Positions 22,783-31,361 of a DNA stretch of 64,000 bases are shown here, piece by piece. Source of the DNA: Actinobacteria bacterium OK074 (GTDB lineage: Bacteria; Actinomycetota; Actinomycetes; Streptomycetales; Streptomycetaceae); contig LJCV01000144.1 in the NCBI GenBank assembly GCA_001298575.1, forward strand, positions 1 to 64,000. Direction: 5' to 3'. The translations under genes and the position numbers were made by a program. The notes below the pieces were generated by a model. That model saw only the letters and a program-made list of their open reading frames with translations. It made no database searches and was not told where the DNA came from. Within the stretch, counting starts at the first letter, position 1; each line of letters opens with the position of its first letter.

Positions 22783-25119
22783 ATGGCGGAGCGGCCGGTA
22801 GCCCCGACGGCGCCCGAACTCGTCCTGGAGACCGAAACGGGCTCCCTGGTGATGCGTCCGGGCCACGACTACCACGTCGGACGCGACCCACTCGGCGAGA
22901 TCGTCCTGGACGACGTCCGGGTCTCCTGGCACCACGCCGTGCTGCGCCCCGAGGCCGACCACTGGACGGTCGAGGACGAGCACAGCACCAACGGCACCTA
23001 CGCCGACGGCCGCCGGGTGCATGCCCGCGGTGTCGGCGCCGGCAGCGAACTGCGCTTCGGCAGCCCCTACGACGGCCCCCGCGCCGTCCTCCTGGACCGC
23101 CCCGCCCCGGCACCCGTCCGCCCCTCCGCCGTCTTCATGCCGTCCGCCACCGGCACCTACCGCAGCCCCACCGCCGTCCGCCCGCTGCCCACCCGGACCC
23201 TGCGCATCGGCCGCGGCGCCGACAACGACCTGGTCCTCGACGATCTCGTCGTCTCCCGCCACCACGCCGAACTGCGCGCCCACCCCGACGGCACCTACGA
23301 GATCGCCGACCTCGGCAGCCACAACGGCACCTACCTCAACGGGCAGCGGATCACCCGCGCCCTCGTCGCTCCGGGTGACGTCGTCGGCATCGGCCACCAC
23401 GCGTTCTGCCTGGCGGGCGACGAACTCCAGGAATACGTCGACACCGGCGAGATCTCCCTCGACGTGCAGGAACTCGCCGTCGAGGTCGACCACGGCCGCA
23501 GGACGCTGCTGGCGGGGGTGTCCTTTCCGGTCGGCGAGAAATGCCTGCTCGCCGTCGTGGGCCCCAGCGGCGCGGGCAAGTCCACCCTCCTCAACGCCCT
23601 GACCGGACAGCGCCCCGCCGACCGCGGCTGCGTCCTCTACGACGGCCGCGACCTCTACCGCGACTACGCCGAACTGCGCCAGCGCATCGGCCTGGTCCCG
23701 CAGGACGACATCCTGCACGCCCAGCTCACCGTCCGCCGCGCCCTGACCTACGCCGCCGAACTGCGCTTCCCGCAGGACACCGCGGCGGCCGAGCGCCGGG
23801 CCCGGGTCGAGGAGGTGATCGGCGAGCTGGGCCTTCAGCGGCGCGCCGACCAGCCCGTGCACAGCCTCTCCGGCGGCCAGCGCAAACGCGTCAGCGTCGC
23901 CCTGGAACTGCTCACCAAGCCCTCCCTGCTCTTCCTCGACGAACCCACCTCGGGCCTGGACCCGGGCATGGACCGCTCGGTCATGCACATGCTGCGGGGC
24001 CTGGCCGACGACGGCCGCACGATCGTCGTCGTCACCCACAGTGTGCTCAGCCTGGACGTCTGCGACCGCCTGCTCGTCCTCGCCCCCGGCGGCAAGGTCG
24101 CCTACTACGGCCCGCCCGGCGACGCGCTGGCCTTCTTCGGCTTCGAGGAGTGGCCGGAGGCGTTCGAGGCGTTCGAGAACGACGAACTGCGGGACTGGGC
24201 GGGGGAGTTCCGCGACTCGCCCGTCCACCGCCAGTACGTCGTCAACGAGGGCAACCGGCTGTACGTCGCCCCGCCCGCCCCGGCGCCCGCCGTCGGCCCG
24301 CCGCCCAAACCGCGGAGCGGGACCGCACAACTCGGCACCCTCGTACGGCGGTACACCGCCGCGCTCTGCGCCGACCGCACCTTCCTCGTCATCATGATCG
24401 CGCTGCCGTTCGTGATGGGCGCCATTTGCCGGGCCCTGGCCGGCGGCCGGCTCACCCGCGAGACGGCGATGAACGCGCTGCTCATTCTCTGCGTCGGCGG
24501 CGTGCTGACCGGCGCCGCCAACGCCGTCCGCGAACTCGTCAAGGAACGCGCGATCTACCGGCGGGAGAGAGCCGTCGGACTGTCCCGGTCGGCCTATCTG
24601 CTGTCCAAGGTCGTCGTCCTGGGCACCGTCACCGTGCTCCAGGCCGTGGTGCTCACCCTCGTCGGGCTGCTCGGCGTGGACCTGCAAGCGCCGGGCGGGA
24701 AAGGGGTGTTGCTGCCACCGCTGGTCGAAATCACGGTCGCCGTAGCCCTGTTGTCGTTCACCGCGATGATGCTCGGCCTGCTCGTCTCCGCCCTGGTGAG
24801 CAGGGAAGAGGTCACCATGCCGCTCCTGGTGCTGCTCGCCATCGTCCAAGTGGTGTTCTGCGGCGCCCTGTTGAAGCTCGACTCGGTCGCCGTCGTCGAG
24901 CAGCTGGCGTGGCTGGTGCCCTCGCGGTGGGCGTTCGGCGCGATGGCGGGCACCATCGGCCTCGGCCGGATCGTGCCCGACCAGAGCGACCCGCTGTTCG
25001 CGCACCACGCGGACGTGTGGCTGCTCGACCTGGGCATGCTCGTGGTCCTGTCGGCCGCCGCCGGATACGCCGTCGCCCGGCTGCTGCGCCGCCACGAACC
25101 CGTCGTCATGCGGAAGTAG
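22783..25119 (+). CDS. Double-FHA ABC exporter (Rv1747-like)
   Basis: 778 residues. An ATG at 22765 would add six residues, but the -10-like TAGAAT lies between the two, so the second is preferred. Order: FHA1 (about 12-95, HVGRDPLG, STNGTY), FHA2 (about 135-215, RIGRGADNDL, SRHHAEL, SHNGTYLNG), ABC ATPase (about 235-460, GPSGAGKST, LSGGQRKRVS, LLFLDEPTSGLD), then a C-terminal ABC-2 membrane domain with about six helices. The layout matches mycobacterial Rv1747, an exporter whose FHA domains bind phosphothreonine made by the neighbouring kinase PknF. Here a Ser/Thr kinase is two genes downstream, so phospho-dependent control is likely. The exported substrate is unknown. Confidence 0.9.
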   Translation: MAERPVAPTAPELVLETETGSLVMRPGHDYHVGRDPLGEIVLDDVRVSWHHAVLRPEADHWTVEDEHSTNGTYADGRRVHARGVGAGSELRFGSPYDGPRAVLLDRPAPAPVRPSAVFMPSATGTYRSPTAVRPLPTRTLRIGRGADNDLVLDDLVVSRHHAELRAHPDGTYEIADLGSHNGTYLNGQRITRALVAPGDVVGIGHHAFCLAGDELQEYVDTGEISLDVQELAVEVDHGRRTLLAGVSFPVGEKCLLAVVGPSGAGKSTLLNALTGQRPADRGCVLYDGRDLYRDYAELRQRIGLVPQDDILHAQLTVRRALTYAAELRFPQDTAAAERRARVEEVIGELGLQRRADQPVHSLSGGQRKRVSVALELLTKPSLLFLDEPTSGLDPGMDRSVMHMLRGLADDGRTIVVVTHSVLSLDVCDRLLVLAPGGKVAYYGPPGDALAFFGFEEWPEAFEAFENDELRDWAGEFRDSPVHRQYVVNEGNRLYVAPPAPAPAVGPPPKPRSGTAQLGTLVRRYTAALCADRTFLVIMIALPFVMGAICRALAGGRLTRETAMNALLILCVGGVLTGAANAVRELVKERAIYRRERAVGLSRSAYLLSKVVVLGTVTVLQAVVLTLVGLLGVDLQAPGGKGVLLPPLVEITVAVALLSFTAMMLGLLVSALVSREEVTMPLLVLLAIVQVVFCGALLKLDSVAVVEQLAWLVPSRWAFGAMAGTIGLGRIVPDQSDPLFAHHADVWLLDLGMLVVLSAAAGYAVARLLRRHEPVVMRK

Positions 25120-25123
25120 CGCG

Positions 25124-25630
25124 ATGACCACGCCCGGCTTCCACCCCACCCACGTCGTCCCCCGGGACGGCCTGCCCGCCCGGGAGACGCCGGATCCCGA
25201 CGCCCCGGCCGCCGCGACCCTGGACGCCCTGCTGCCCGTACAACTCGTCGACCGGCGCGGCGACTGGGGCCGGGTGGTGTGCGCCAACGGCTGGTCCGCC
25301 TGGGTCGACGGCCGCCTCCTGGTCCCCGTGCCGCAGGCCCCGCCCGCCGCGCCCGGCCCGCCCACCCGCACGGCCGACCCGCGCCCGCTGCTCACCCGCG
25401 CCGAGCAGGCCCTGTCCGGCTACCGCGCCGCCACCGAGGAACTCCTGGCCGGACACCTGGACGGCGAGACGTTCCGGCGCCGCACCGGCGGCCTGCGGAT
25501 CGGCGTGGTCGTCGACGGCGAGTCCGTCTGGCTCTACGACGCCGAGGCCGCCCGCTGGGTCTACTGCGACGGCACCCGGCTGACCCCGTACGCGGTGCCG
25601 GCGGCGACGCGGCGGGGCGGTGACGGGTGA
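25124..25630 (+). CDS. SH3-like domain protein between exporter and kinase
   Basis: 168 residues, start four bases after the exporter stop. N-terminal half resembles a bacterial SH3-like fold: VPRDGLPARETPDP, then QLVDRRGDWGRVVCANGWSAWVDGR. A proline-rich linker follows, and the C-terminal part contains VVVDGESVWLYDAEAARWVY. No signal peptide, so it is cytoplasmic. It overlaps or abuts the kinase gene downstream, so exporter, SH3 protein and kinase form one operon. SH3-like domains bind peptides, making an adaptor between kinase and exporter a reasonable but unproven role. Confidence 0.75.
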   Translation: MTTPGFHPTHVVPRDGLPARETPDPDAPAAATLDALLPVQLVDRRGDWGRVVCANGWSAWVDGRLLVPVPQAPPAAPGPPTRTADPRPLLTRAEQALSGYRAATEELLAGHLDGETFRRRTGGLRIGVVVDGESVWLYDAEAARWVYCDGTRLTPYAVPAATRRGGDG

Positions 25631-26604
25631 TGCCCGGCCCGTTCTCCGGGCGGAGTGCCGAACCGGTCGGGCGGCGGATCGCGGGCTACCTGGTCGAGGC
25701 GGAGATCGGCCGCGGCGGCATGGCCGTCGTCTACCGCGCCCGCGACCTGCGCCTGGACCGCACGGTCGCGCTCAAGCTGCTTGCCCCCGAACTCGCCCGC
25801 AACGACACCTTCCGGCAGCGCTTCACCCACGAGTCACGGGTCGCCGCCGCCCTCGACCACCCGCACATCGTCCCCGTCTTCGAGGCGGGCGAGACCGACG
25901 GCGTGCTCTACATCGCCATGCGGTACGTCGTCGGCCGCGACCTGCGCCAACTTCTGGACCGGGAAGGGCCGTTGGCGTTCGCGGACGCCGTCCGGATCGC
26001 CGCGCAGGTGGCCTCCGCGCTGGACGCGGCGCACGAACACGGCCTGGTGCACCGGGACGTGAAGCCCGGCAACATCCTGGTCGCGGAGGGCACCGACAGC
26101 GACCACCCCGAGCACGTCTACCTCACCGACTTCGGCCTGACGAAGAAGTCCCTGTCCCTGACCGGGTTCACGACCGTCGGCCAGTTCGTCGGCACGCTCG
26201 ACTACGTGGCCCCCGAGCAGATCTCCGGCAAACCGGTCGACGGCCGCTGCGACGTCTACGGACTCGCCTGCGTCGTCCACGAAGTCCTCGCCGGACAACC
26301 GCCGTTCCGGCGCGACGACGACATGGCGCTGCTCTGGGCCCACCAGTACGACCAGCCGCCCGCGTTGACCACCCTGCGCCCCCGACTGCCGCCCGCCGTC
26401 GACGCGGTGATGGCCACCGCGCTCGCCAAGAGCCCCGACGACCGGTACGGCTCCTGCCTCGCCTTCGGGGCCGCGCTGCGCGCCGCGGGGGCCGGCGCGG
26501 CGGTCGGCGCGGCGGTCCGCGGACAACCGCACGCACCGACCCAGGTCGACGTCAACGGCGTGCCGGAGCCGCCGGGTTGGGCCCGCCCGGTGTTCCGTAC
26601 CTAG
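25630..26604 (+). CDS. Soluble Hanks-type serine/threonine protein kinase
   Basis: 324 residues from an ATG overlapping the previous stop (TGATG); a GTG one codon earlier is possible. Complete kinase domain: glycine loop IGRGGMAVVYRA, Lys in VALKLLAPE, catalytic HRDVKPGNIL, DFGLTKKSL, a threonine-rich activation loop (TGFTTVGQFVGT) and APEQ. After about residue 275 only a short Ala/Gly-rich tail remains. There is no membrane segment and no PASTA or sensor domain, so it is cytosolic. The likely target is the FHA exporter encoded upstream in the same operon. Its stop is three bases from that of the convergent LLM gene. Confidence 0.92.
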   Translation: MPGPFSGRSAEPVGRRIAGYLVEAEIGRGGMAVVYRARDLRLDRTVALKLLAPELARNDTFRQRFTHESRVAAALDHPHIVPVFEAGETDGVLYIAMRYVVGRDLRQLLDREGPLAFADAVRIAAQVASALDAAHEHGLVHRDVKPGNILVAEGTDSDHPEHVYLTDFGLTKKSLSLTGFTTVGQFVGTLDYVAPEQISGKPVDGRCDVYGLACVVHEVLAGQPPFRRDDDMALLWAHQYDQPPALTTLRPRLPPAVDAVMATALAKSPDDRYGSCLAFGAALRAAGAGAAVGAAVRGQPHAPTQVDVNGVPEPPGWARPVFRT

Positions 26605-26607
26605 GGA

Positions 26608-27636
26608 CTAGGCCGTGGGTTGCCAGCCGAGGGCCGGGCCCAGGCGGGTCGCCATGTCGGTGAGGATCTGGACGTAGTCCTCGTGCTCGAAGGTGAACGG
26701 CAGCGCGAAGGCGACCTCGTCGATCTCCTGGAACGCCGCGTGCGCGTACAGCCGTTCGGCGATCTCCTCCGACGTGCCGACCAGGTCGGGCGCGAACAGC
26801 AGGCGGCCCGGACCCTGCGGCGCCTTCGTGCGCGGCAGCCGTTTCTCCGCGAACGCCGTGTACTTGGCGCGCTGTTCGGGCGAGGCGGAGTCGGTCGGGA
26901 TGACGACCAGGCCCTGCGACACGCGGGCCGAGCCGCCGTCGGGGTGCCGCTCGCGGAAGGCGCGCACACTGTCGAGCTGGATCCGCGCGAAGTCCGGGTT
27001 CTCGTCGCCCTGTTCGGCCCGCACCACACTGCTGGTCAGGAAGTTCATGCCGTGCTCCCCGGCCCACCGCGCCGACCGCGCGCTCGCACCGCCGTACCAG
27101 AGACGACGGCCGAGCCCGGGCGAATGCGGCTGCACGATGTCCGAGAAGACCTCGAAGCCCTGAACTCCGCTGAAATCACTGGCCGGTTTGCCGCGCACGT
27201 GGTCCAGCAGGCGCCGCACCCGCTCGTAGCCGAAGTCCTCCGTCTCCGCGGTGTCGGGGTAGAGGGCCTCCTTGACGTGGTCGTAGTTCATCGGCGGGCC
27301 CACGCTGATCCCCGGGTTGAGCCGCCCGCCCGACAGGATGTCCACCGTGGCCAGGTCCTCGGCCAGACGCAGCGGGTTCTCCCAGCCCAACGGGATGACC
27401 GCGGTGCCCAGTTCGATACGGCGGGTGCGCTGCGAGGCGGCCGCGAGGACCGCGACGGGGGAGGAGATGCCGTACTGGAGATGGCGGTGGCGCACCCACG
27501 CGCTGTCGAAGCCGAGTCGCTCGCCCAGTTCGATGATGCCGAGCGTCGACTCGTGGCCCGGGCCCGGATCGGCGCCGTCGAACAGGCCGATGGTCAGGAA
27601 ACCCAGCTTGCGCAGGGGTTGTGAGGTCGACGGCAC
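26608..27636 (-). CDS. LLM-class flavin-dependent oxidoreductase
   Basis: 342 residues from a GTG with GGAGG upstream. Luciferase-like barrel: LGFLTIGLFDG, GFDSAWVRHRHLQYG, RIELGTAVIPLGWENPLRLAED, LSGGRLNPGISVGPP and LWYGGASARSARWAGEHG. This type uses reduced FMN or F420. The substrate is not readable and no flavin reductase is adjacent. It belongs to a different branch from SfnG and SsuD in this window. Convergent with the kinase gene, with only three bases between stop codons and no room for a separate terminator. Confidence 0.85.
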   Translation of the reverse strand: MPSTSQPLRKLGFLTIGLFDGADPGPGHESTLGIIELGERLGFDSAWVRHRHLQYGISSPVAVLAAASQRTRRIELGTAVIPLGWENPLRLAEDLATVDILSGGRLNPGISVGPPMNYDHVKEALYPDTAETEDFGYERVRRLLDHVRGKPASDFSGVQGFEVFSDIVQPHSPGLGRRLWYGGASARSARWAGEHGMNFLTSSVVRAEQGDENPDFARIQLDSVRAFRERHPDGGSARVSQGLVVIPTDSASPEQRAKYTAFAEKRLPRTKAPQGPGRLLFAPDLVGTSEEIAERLYAHAAFQEIDEVAFALPFTFEHEDYVQILTDMATRLGPALGWQPTA

Positions 27637-27739
27637 GGGCCCTCCAGCGTCGGTGGCGTGTGTGGCCGTACGCCGGTGGTGGTCCGGTCGTACACCAGAG
27701 CTGTTGCGATTGTCGCAGGTGGCCGTGCCCGCGCCGGAG

Positions 27740-29041
27740 TCAGGGGACCGCGTTGCCGGGCACCTGGCCCCGGCGGTGCACCGGCGCCGCCAGCAGGCCG
27801 CCGAGGAGGCCCGCGGCCAGGCCCCACAGGGCGGCCAGGCCCAGCGCCGACCAGAGGTGCGGCTTCAGGAAGAGGACCCCGGACAGGCCGCCGCCCAGGT
27901 CGCCGACGCCGAGCAGGGACAGGCCGTAGTGCGCGGAGACCCGGCCCACCAGGCAGATCATCAGCACCGTCAGCGGCAGGGCCACCGCCAGGTGCACGGC
28001 GTGCCGCCACAGCCGGGTCCCGGCGGGGGAGCGGGCCGCCGTCACGAACCCGGCGCCCAGCAGCAGCACGGCGTCCACGGCCACGAGCCACCACACCTTG
28101 CCGTCGTAGCCGGAGAGCGTGCCCAGGTTGAGCGTCGCGGTGTCCGAGCCGCGCAGCACCTGGTCCAGGACGTGCGGCATCGGCAGCCCGAACGGGCCCT
28201 CCACCCGGCCCTCCCAGGTCGCGCCCAGACCGGTCGTGAACGCGAGCCAGACCAGGTTGGGCAGCCCCAGCAGCAGCATGCCGAGGGTCTCCCGGGCGTG
28301 CCCGCGCGTCGCCGCCACCACCAGCGCGATCACGGTCCCGAGCGCCACGCACGCCAGCAGCAGCACGACCATGGCGTACGCCGCCGGCCGCACCGTCGCG
28401 TGGAAGCGCAGCAGCCGGGACGGCAGCGGGGCCCCGCTCGACACCAGCAGCGCCAGTACGAGCACGCCCGCCAGCCATGCCGTCCCGGCGAGCAGGGTGC
28501 GCGGCACGTCCGTCGTGAAGCCCACCTCGGGCGTCACGCCGAACAGATCGCCGAGGTCGCCGATCGTCCCGTTGCCCAGCGGCACGGTGAAGTCCTGCCG
28601 GGCGGTCAGCGCGAGTGCCACCAGGGCCGCGAGCCACAGGACGGCGATCCGGGCCGCCCAGCCCGCGAGTTCGGGTGCCCCGGCGACCGCGCGGTGGCGC
28701 AGCGGGCGCAGGAAACCGGCGGCCACGGCCAGTGCGCCCGCGAGCGTCACCGACAGCGGGACGACGGTCAGCCCGCCGCGGCTCCCGGCCAGCGCCGCCG
28801 CGGCACCCGAGAGCTTCACCGTGCCGCCGACCGCGGTCACCACCGTCGCGAGGACGACCCGGGGGTAGGCGTGGTCGGGGAGGCCGGTGGCGCCCGTGGC
28901 CCACAGCCCGACCGCGGCGGTCGCGCCCATGGCGAGCAGTCCGGCCAGCACGGTCAGCAGGGCCGGGGTCCAGCCGTGGCGGGCCGCGGCCGGTCCGCCG
29001 GGACGGAGAGCTGCCTGGGCAAGGGGGGTGGGGGCGGTCAC
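27740..29041 (-). CDS. Polytopic membrane protein, streptophobe-like family
   Basis: 433 residues with roughly ten hydrophobic segments spread over the whole length and a soluble-looking central part (PLGNGTIGDLGDLFGVTPEV). From memory this matches the Streptomyces family called streptophobe in NCBI naming; its biochemical role is unknown. GTG start. It lies back to back with the DUF6777-like gene, about 200 bases apart, and such pairs recur in Streptomyces as far as I recall. No transporter signature, ATP-binding site or enzymatic motif is visible. Confidence 0.7.
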   Translation of the reverse strand: MTAPTPLAQAALRPGGPAAARHGWTPALLTVLAGLLAMGATAAVGLWATGATGLPDHAYPRVVLATVVTAVGGTVKLSGAAAALAGSRGGLTVVPLSVTLAGALAVAAGFLRPLRHRAVAGAPELAGWAARIAVLWLAALVALALTARQDFTVPLGNGTIGDLGDLFGVTPEVGFTTDVPRTLLAGTAWLAGVLVLALLVSSGAPLPSRLLRFHATVRPAAYAMVVLLLACVALGTVIALVVAATRGHARETLGMLLLGLPNLVWLAFTTGLGATWEGRVEGPFGLPMPHVLDQVLRGSDTATLNLGTLSGYDGKVWWLVAVDAVLLLGAGFVTAARSPAGTRLWRHAVHLAVALPLTVLMICLVGRVSAHYGLSLLGVGDLGGGLSGVLFLKPHLWSALGLAALWGLAAGLLGGLLAAPVHRRGQVPGNAVP

Positions 29042-29237
29042 CCTGCCACGCTAAGCAGGGCGCCGGGGCCGCGCCCCTCGGGAGGGCCGGCCGTGCGCGG
29101 ACCCGGGGCCGTCCGCTTGCGGGCGACACCCGTCCGGAGCACACAATGGGCTGAATGCGTAGCAAAGCGGCGCATAACGACAGTCGGTGGACGACGTGTC
29201 GCGGGCGCCGCGACTCCCTCGCACGGAAGAAGAGCCC

Positions 29238-30644
29238 GTGAGCGTCCCACCGCCGCCCTCCGACCGCCCCACCGGCCCGCCCTCCGGCCCGCTGTCGGGT
29301 CCCTCCCGGCCGAGCCCCGAGGACCCCACCCGGGCGAGCGACCGCCCGCCCCCGGGGTCGTACGGCGGCGGTGCGTCCAGTGGAGGGCCGGGCGGTTCCG
29401 GTGGCTCAAGTGGCTCCGGCGGTTCCGGCGGCGGGCCGGGCGGCGGATCCGGCGACGGCGGCCGGGGCGGCCACGCCCCGTGGTGGCGGTCGGCGCCCCG
29501 GGTGGCCCTGATCGCCGCGCTGGCGGTCGTCGCGGTCGTCGTCGGCCTCGTGGTGAGCCGGTCGGGCGACAAGTCCTCCGGCTCGACGACCGCGGCGAGC
29601 GGCGAGGTCTTCCTGCAACCCGCCGCCAAGTCGGGCCCGGACCCGTTCACCGAGTCCACGGCCACCGACAGCTCCACCGCGCCCGTCACCCCCGCCCCCG
29701 CGAGCCCCGCGGAGACCGGGAACACCAACGCGACCCGCGGCATCGACGGCTCCGCTGCCGGTCTCTACGGCGGCACCCAGCAGGTGTCCAGCTGCGATAC
29801 CGCGAAACAGAGCAAGGCGCTCCAGGCGGACCCGGCGAAGAACAGGGCGTTCGCGTCCGTGGCCGGTGTCCAGCCCTCCGGGGTGCCCGCCTACCTGCGC
29901 TCGCTCACCCCCGTGCAACTGCGCCTGGACACCCGGGTCACCAATCACGGCTACCGCGACGGCGCCCCGACCTCCTACCAGTCCGTGCTCCAGGCCGGTA
30001 CCGCCGTCCTGGTCGACAGCCACGGCGTGCCCCGGGTGCGGTGCGCGTGCGGCAACCCGCTGACGCCGCCGGTCGCCCAGCAGTCGGCCCACAAGGTGAC
30101 CGGCGACCGCTGGTCCGGGTACCACCCGCAGAACGTCGTGGTCGTCAACTCCTCGGTCACGGTCATCAACGTCTTCGTCCTCTTCGACCCGGACCACGAC
30201 AGCTGGTTCCACCGCCACCGCGGCGACGACGTCCACCACGACCAAAAGACCGACCCGCCGCCACACCAGCCCTCCCCGTCGGCGAGCACCTCGTCGCCCG
30301 CGCCGAGCGGGTCCTCCTCGCCGTCCGACTCCCCGGCGCCGTGCGTCTCCACGTCCACGTCCCCGTCCACGGGTGGTGTCGCGTCGCCGAGCGGTTCGGC
30401 GAGCTCGTGCGGCCCGTCGAGCTCGCCGCCGTCGTCCAGCTCGCCGTCGACGTCCGAGTCGCCCTCGTCCTCGCCTTCGCCCTCGTCCTCGGCGCTTTCC
30501 GCCGAGCCCGTCGTGCCGCCGTCGGTGTCGTCGGACGTGGTGTCCCCGTCGCCGGCCGGGCCGTCGGCCTCGGGCCCGGCGTCCGCGTCGGCGGCGGTGT
30601 CCCCGCGGTCGTCGACGGAGTCGCCCGGCGTGTCGGCGTTCTGA
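29238..30644 (+). CDS. DUF6777-like membrane-anchored protein with Ser/Pro-rich tail
   Basis: 468 residues from a GTG preceded by GGAAGAAGAG; an in-frame GTG at 29187 would add 17 residues. The N-terminus (about 90 residues) is a Pro/Gly/Ser-rich cytoplasmic stretch, followed by one membrane helix (VALIAALAVVAVVVGLVVS). The outer domain (about 120-345) begins VFLQPAAKSGPDPFT, the start of the family I recall as DUF6777, and contains a Cys pair in RVRCACGNPLTPP. The last 120 residues are almost only Ser, Pro and Ala, a likely wall-spanning stalk. Function unknown. The GTACG array and an anti-sigma-type gene follow. Confidence 0.75.
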   Translation: MSVPPPPSDRPTGPPSGPLSGPSRPSPEDPTRASDRPPPGSYGGGASSGGPGGSGGSSGSGGSGGGPGGGSGDGGRGGHAPWWRSAPRVALIAALAVVAVVVGLVVSRSGDKSSGSTTAASGEVFLQPAAKSGPDPFTESTATDSSTAPVTPAPASPAETGNTNATRGIDGSAAGLYGGTQQVSSCDTAKQSKALQADPAKNRAFASVAGVQPSGVPAYLRSLTPVQLRLDTRVTNHGYRDGAPTSYQSVLQAGTAVLVDSHGVPRVRCACGNPLTPPVAQQSAHKVTGDRWSGYHPQNVVVVNSSVTVINVFVLFDPDHDSWFHRHRGDDVHHDQKTDPPPHQPSPSASTSSPAPSGSSSPSDSPAPCVSTSTSPSTGGVASPSGSASSCGPSSSPPSSSSPSTSESPSSSPSPSSSALSAEPVVPPSVSSDVVSPSPAGPSASGPASASAAVSPRSSTESPGVSAF

Positions 30645-30696
30645 GACGCGTCGAGCGGACGTGGACCCCGGGTGTGACTGCGGAGCACATCCCTGG

Positions 30697-30757
30697 GTAC
30701 GAGCAGTGGTACGGAACCGTACGGATGGCCGTACGAACGCAGTACGAACGGCGTACG
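30697..30757 (+). promoter_or_regulatory. Six GTACG boxes spaced about one helical turn
   Basis: GTACG begins at 30697, 30709, 30719, 30731, 30742 and 30753, spacings of 12, 10, 12, 11 and 11 bases. The array ends 27 bases before the start codon of the anti-sigma-type gene and lies wholly between genes. Boxes on the same face of the helix suggest cooperative protein binding. No known Streptomyces operator comes to mind. Confidence 0.55.
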
Positions 30758-30784
30758 ACCGGGGAGTCCAGAAAGAGCATCCGC

Positions 30785-31237
30785 ATGACCGAGCACCTGG
30801 ACGGAGCGGTGATACCTACTGACTTCGACATGCCCGTGGAGCCGCTGCGGAGGGCGGCGCACTACACCGGTGCGCCCGGGTCCATCGCCGAGGCACGGGC
30901 CTTCACCCAGTTGTTCCTGGAGCAACTGCGCGGTGAATGGTGCGCCCCGGTGGACGCCCGCTTCGACGGGGATCTGCTCCTGGTGGTGAGCGAACTGGTC
31001 ACCAACGCCGACCGGCACAGCCACGGCCCGTACATCCTGGAGCTGGAGGGCACGGACACCGCGGTCACGGTCGCCGTCTACGACAGCAGTGCCGCGCTGC
31101 CCCGCCGCTACCCCCGGGACCCCGGCCGCGTCGGCATGCACGGGCTGGAGATCGTCCACGCCGTCGCGGCCGAACTGACCGCGGAACACGTGCCGGTGGG
31201 CAAGCGCGTCAAGGCCGTGGTGACGCTGCGGCGGTGA
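30785..31237 (+). CDS. Anti-sigma-type serine kinase/ATP-binding protein (RsbW/SpoIIAB-like)
   Basis: 150 residues from an ATG with AGAAAGAG upstream. HATPase_c fold of the RsbW type: N-box LLLVVSELVTNADRHS, and a degenerate G-region with RVGMHGLEIVHAVA. Streptomyces carry dozens of such proteins; some inhibit SigB/SigF-type sigma factors, others phosphorylate anti-anti-sigma factors. The convergent neighbour encodes exactly such a sigma factor, making them a candidate pair, although no anti-anti-sigma gene is adjacent. Control may come from the GTACG array just upstream. A perfect hairpin terminator follows at 31288. Confidence 0.85.
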   Translation: MTEHLDGAVIPTDFDMPVEPLRRAAHYTGAPGSIAEARAFTQLFLEQLRGEWCAPVDARFDGDLLLVVSELVTNADRHSHGPYILELEGTDTAVTVAVYDSSAALPRRYPRDPGRVGMHGLEIVHAVAAELTAEHVPVGKRVKAVVTLRR

Positions 31238-31287
31238 GCGGGAAACAGAAGGGGTGAGCGGAGAAATCAGAAGCGGAGAAACCAGAA

Positions 31288-31318
31288 GGGGGGCAGCCGG
31301 TGGGTCCGGCTGCCCCCC
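31288..31318. terminator. Bidirectional terminator, 13-bp perfect stem
   Basis: GGGGGGCAGCCGG (31288-31300) pairs perfectly with 31306-31318 around TGGGT, between the convergent anti-sigma-type and sigma-factor genes. Confidence 0.85.
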
Positions 31319-31361
31319 TGTGCGTCTGTGTGCCGTTGTGTGTCTGTGTGCCGTGCTGCGC

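Noticed and set aside
22438..25395. A 985-codon open frame antisense to the FHA exporter
   Set aside because: Long antisense frames are expected at this GC content. It has no domain motifs, while the sense frame has two FHA domains and a complete ABC transporter. The same applies to other long frames such as 107-1549 (+), 40096-43323 (-) and 47510-50368 (-).
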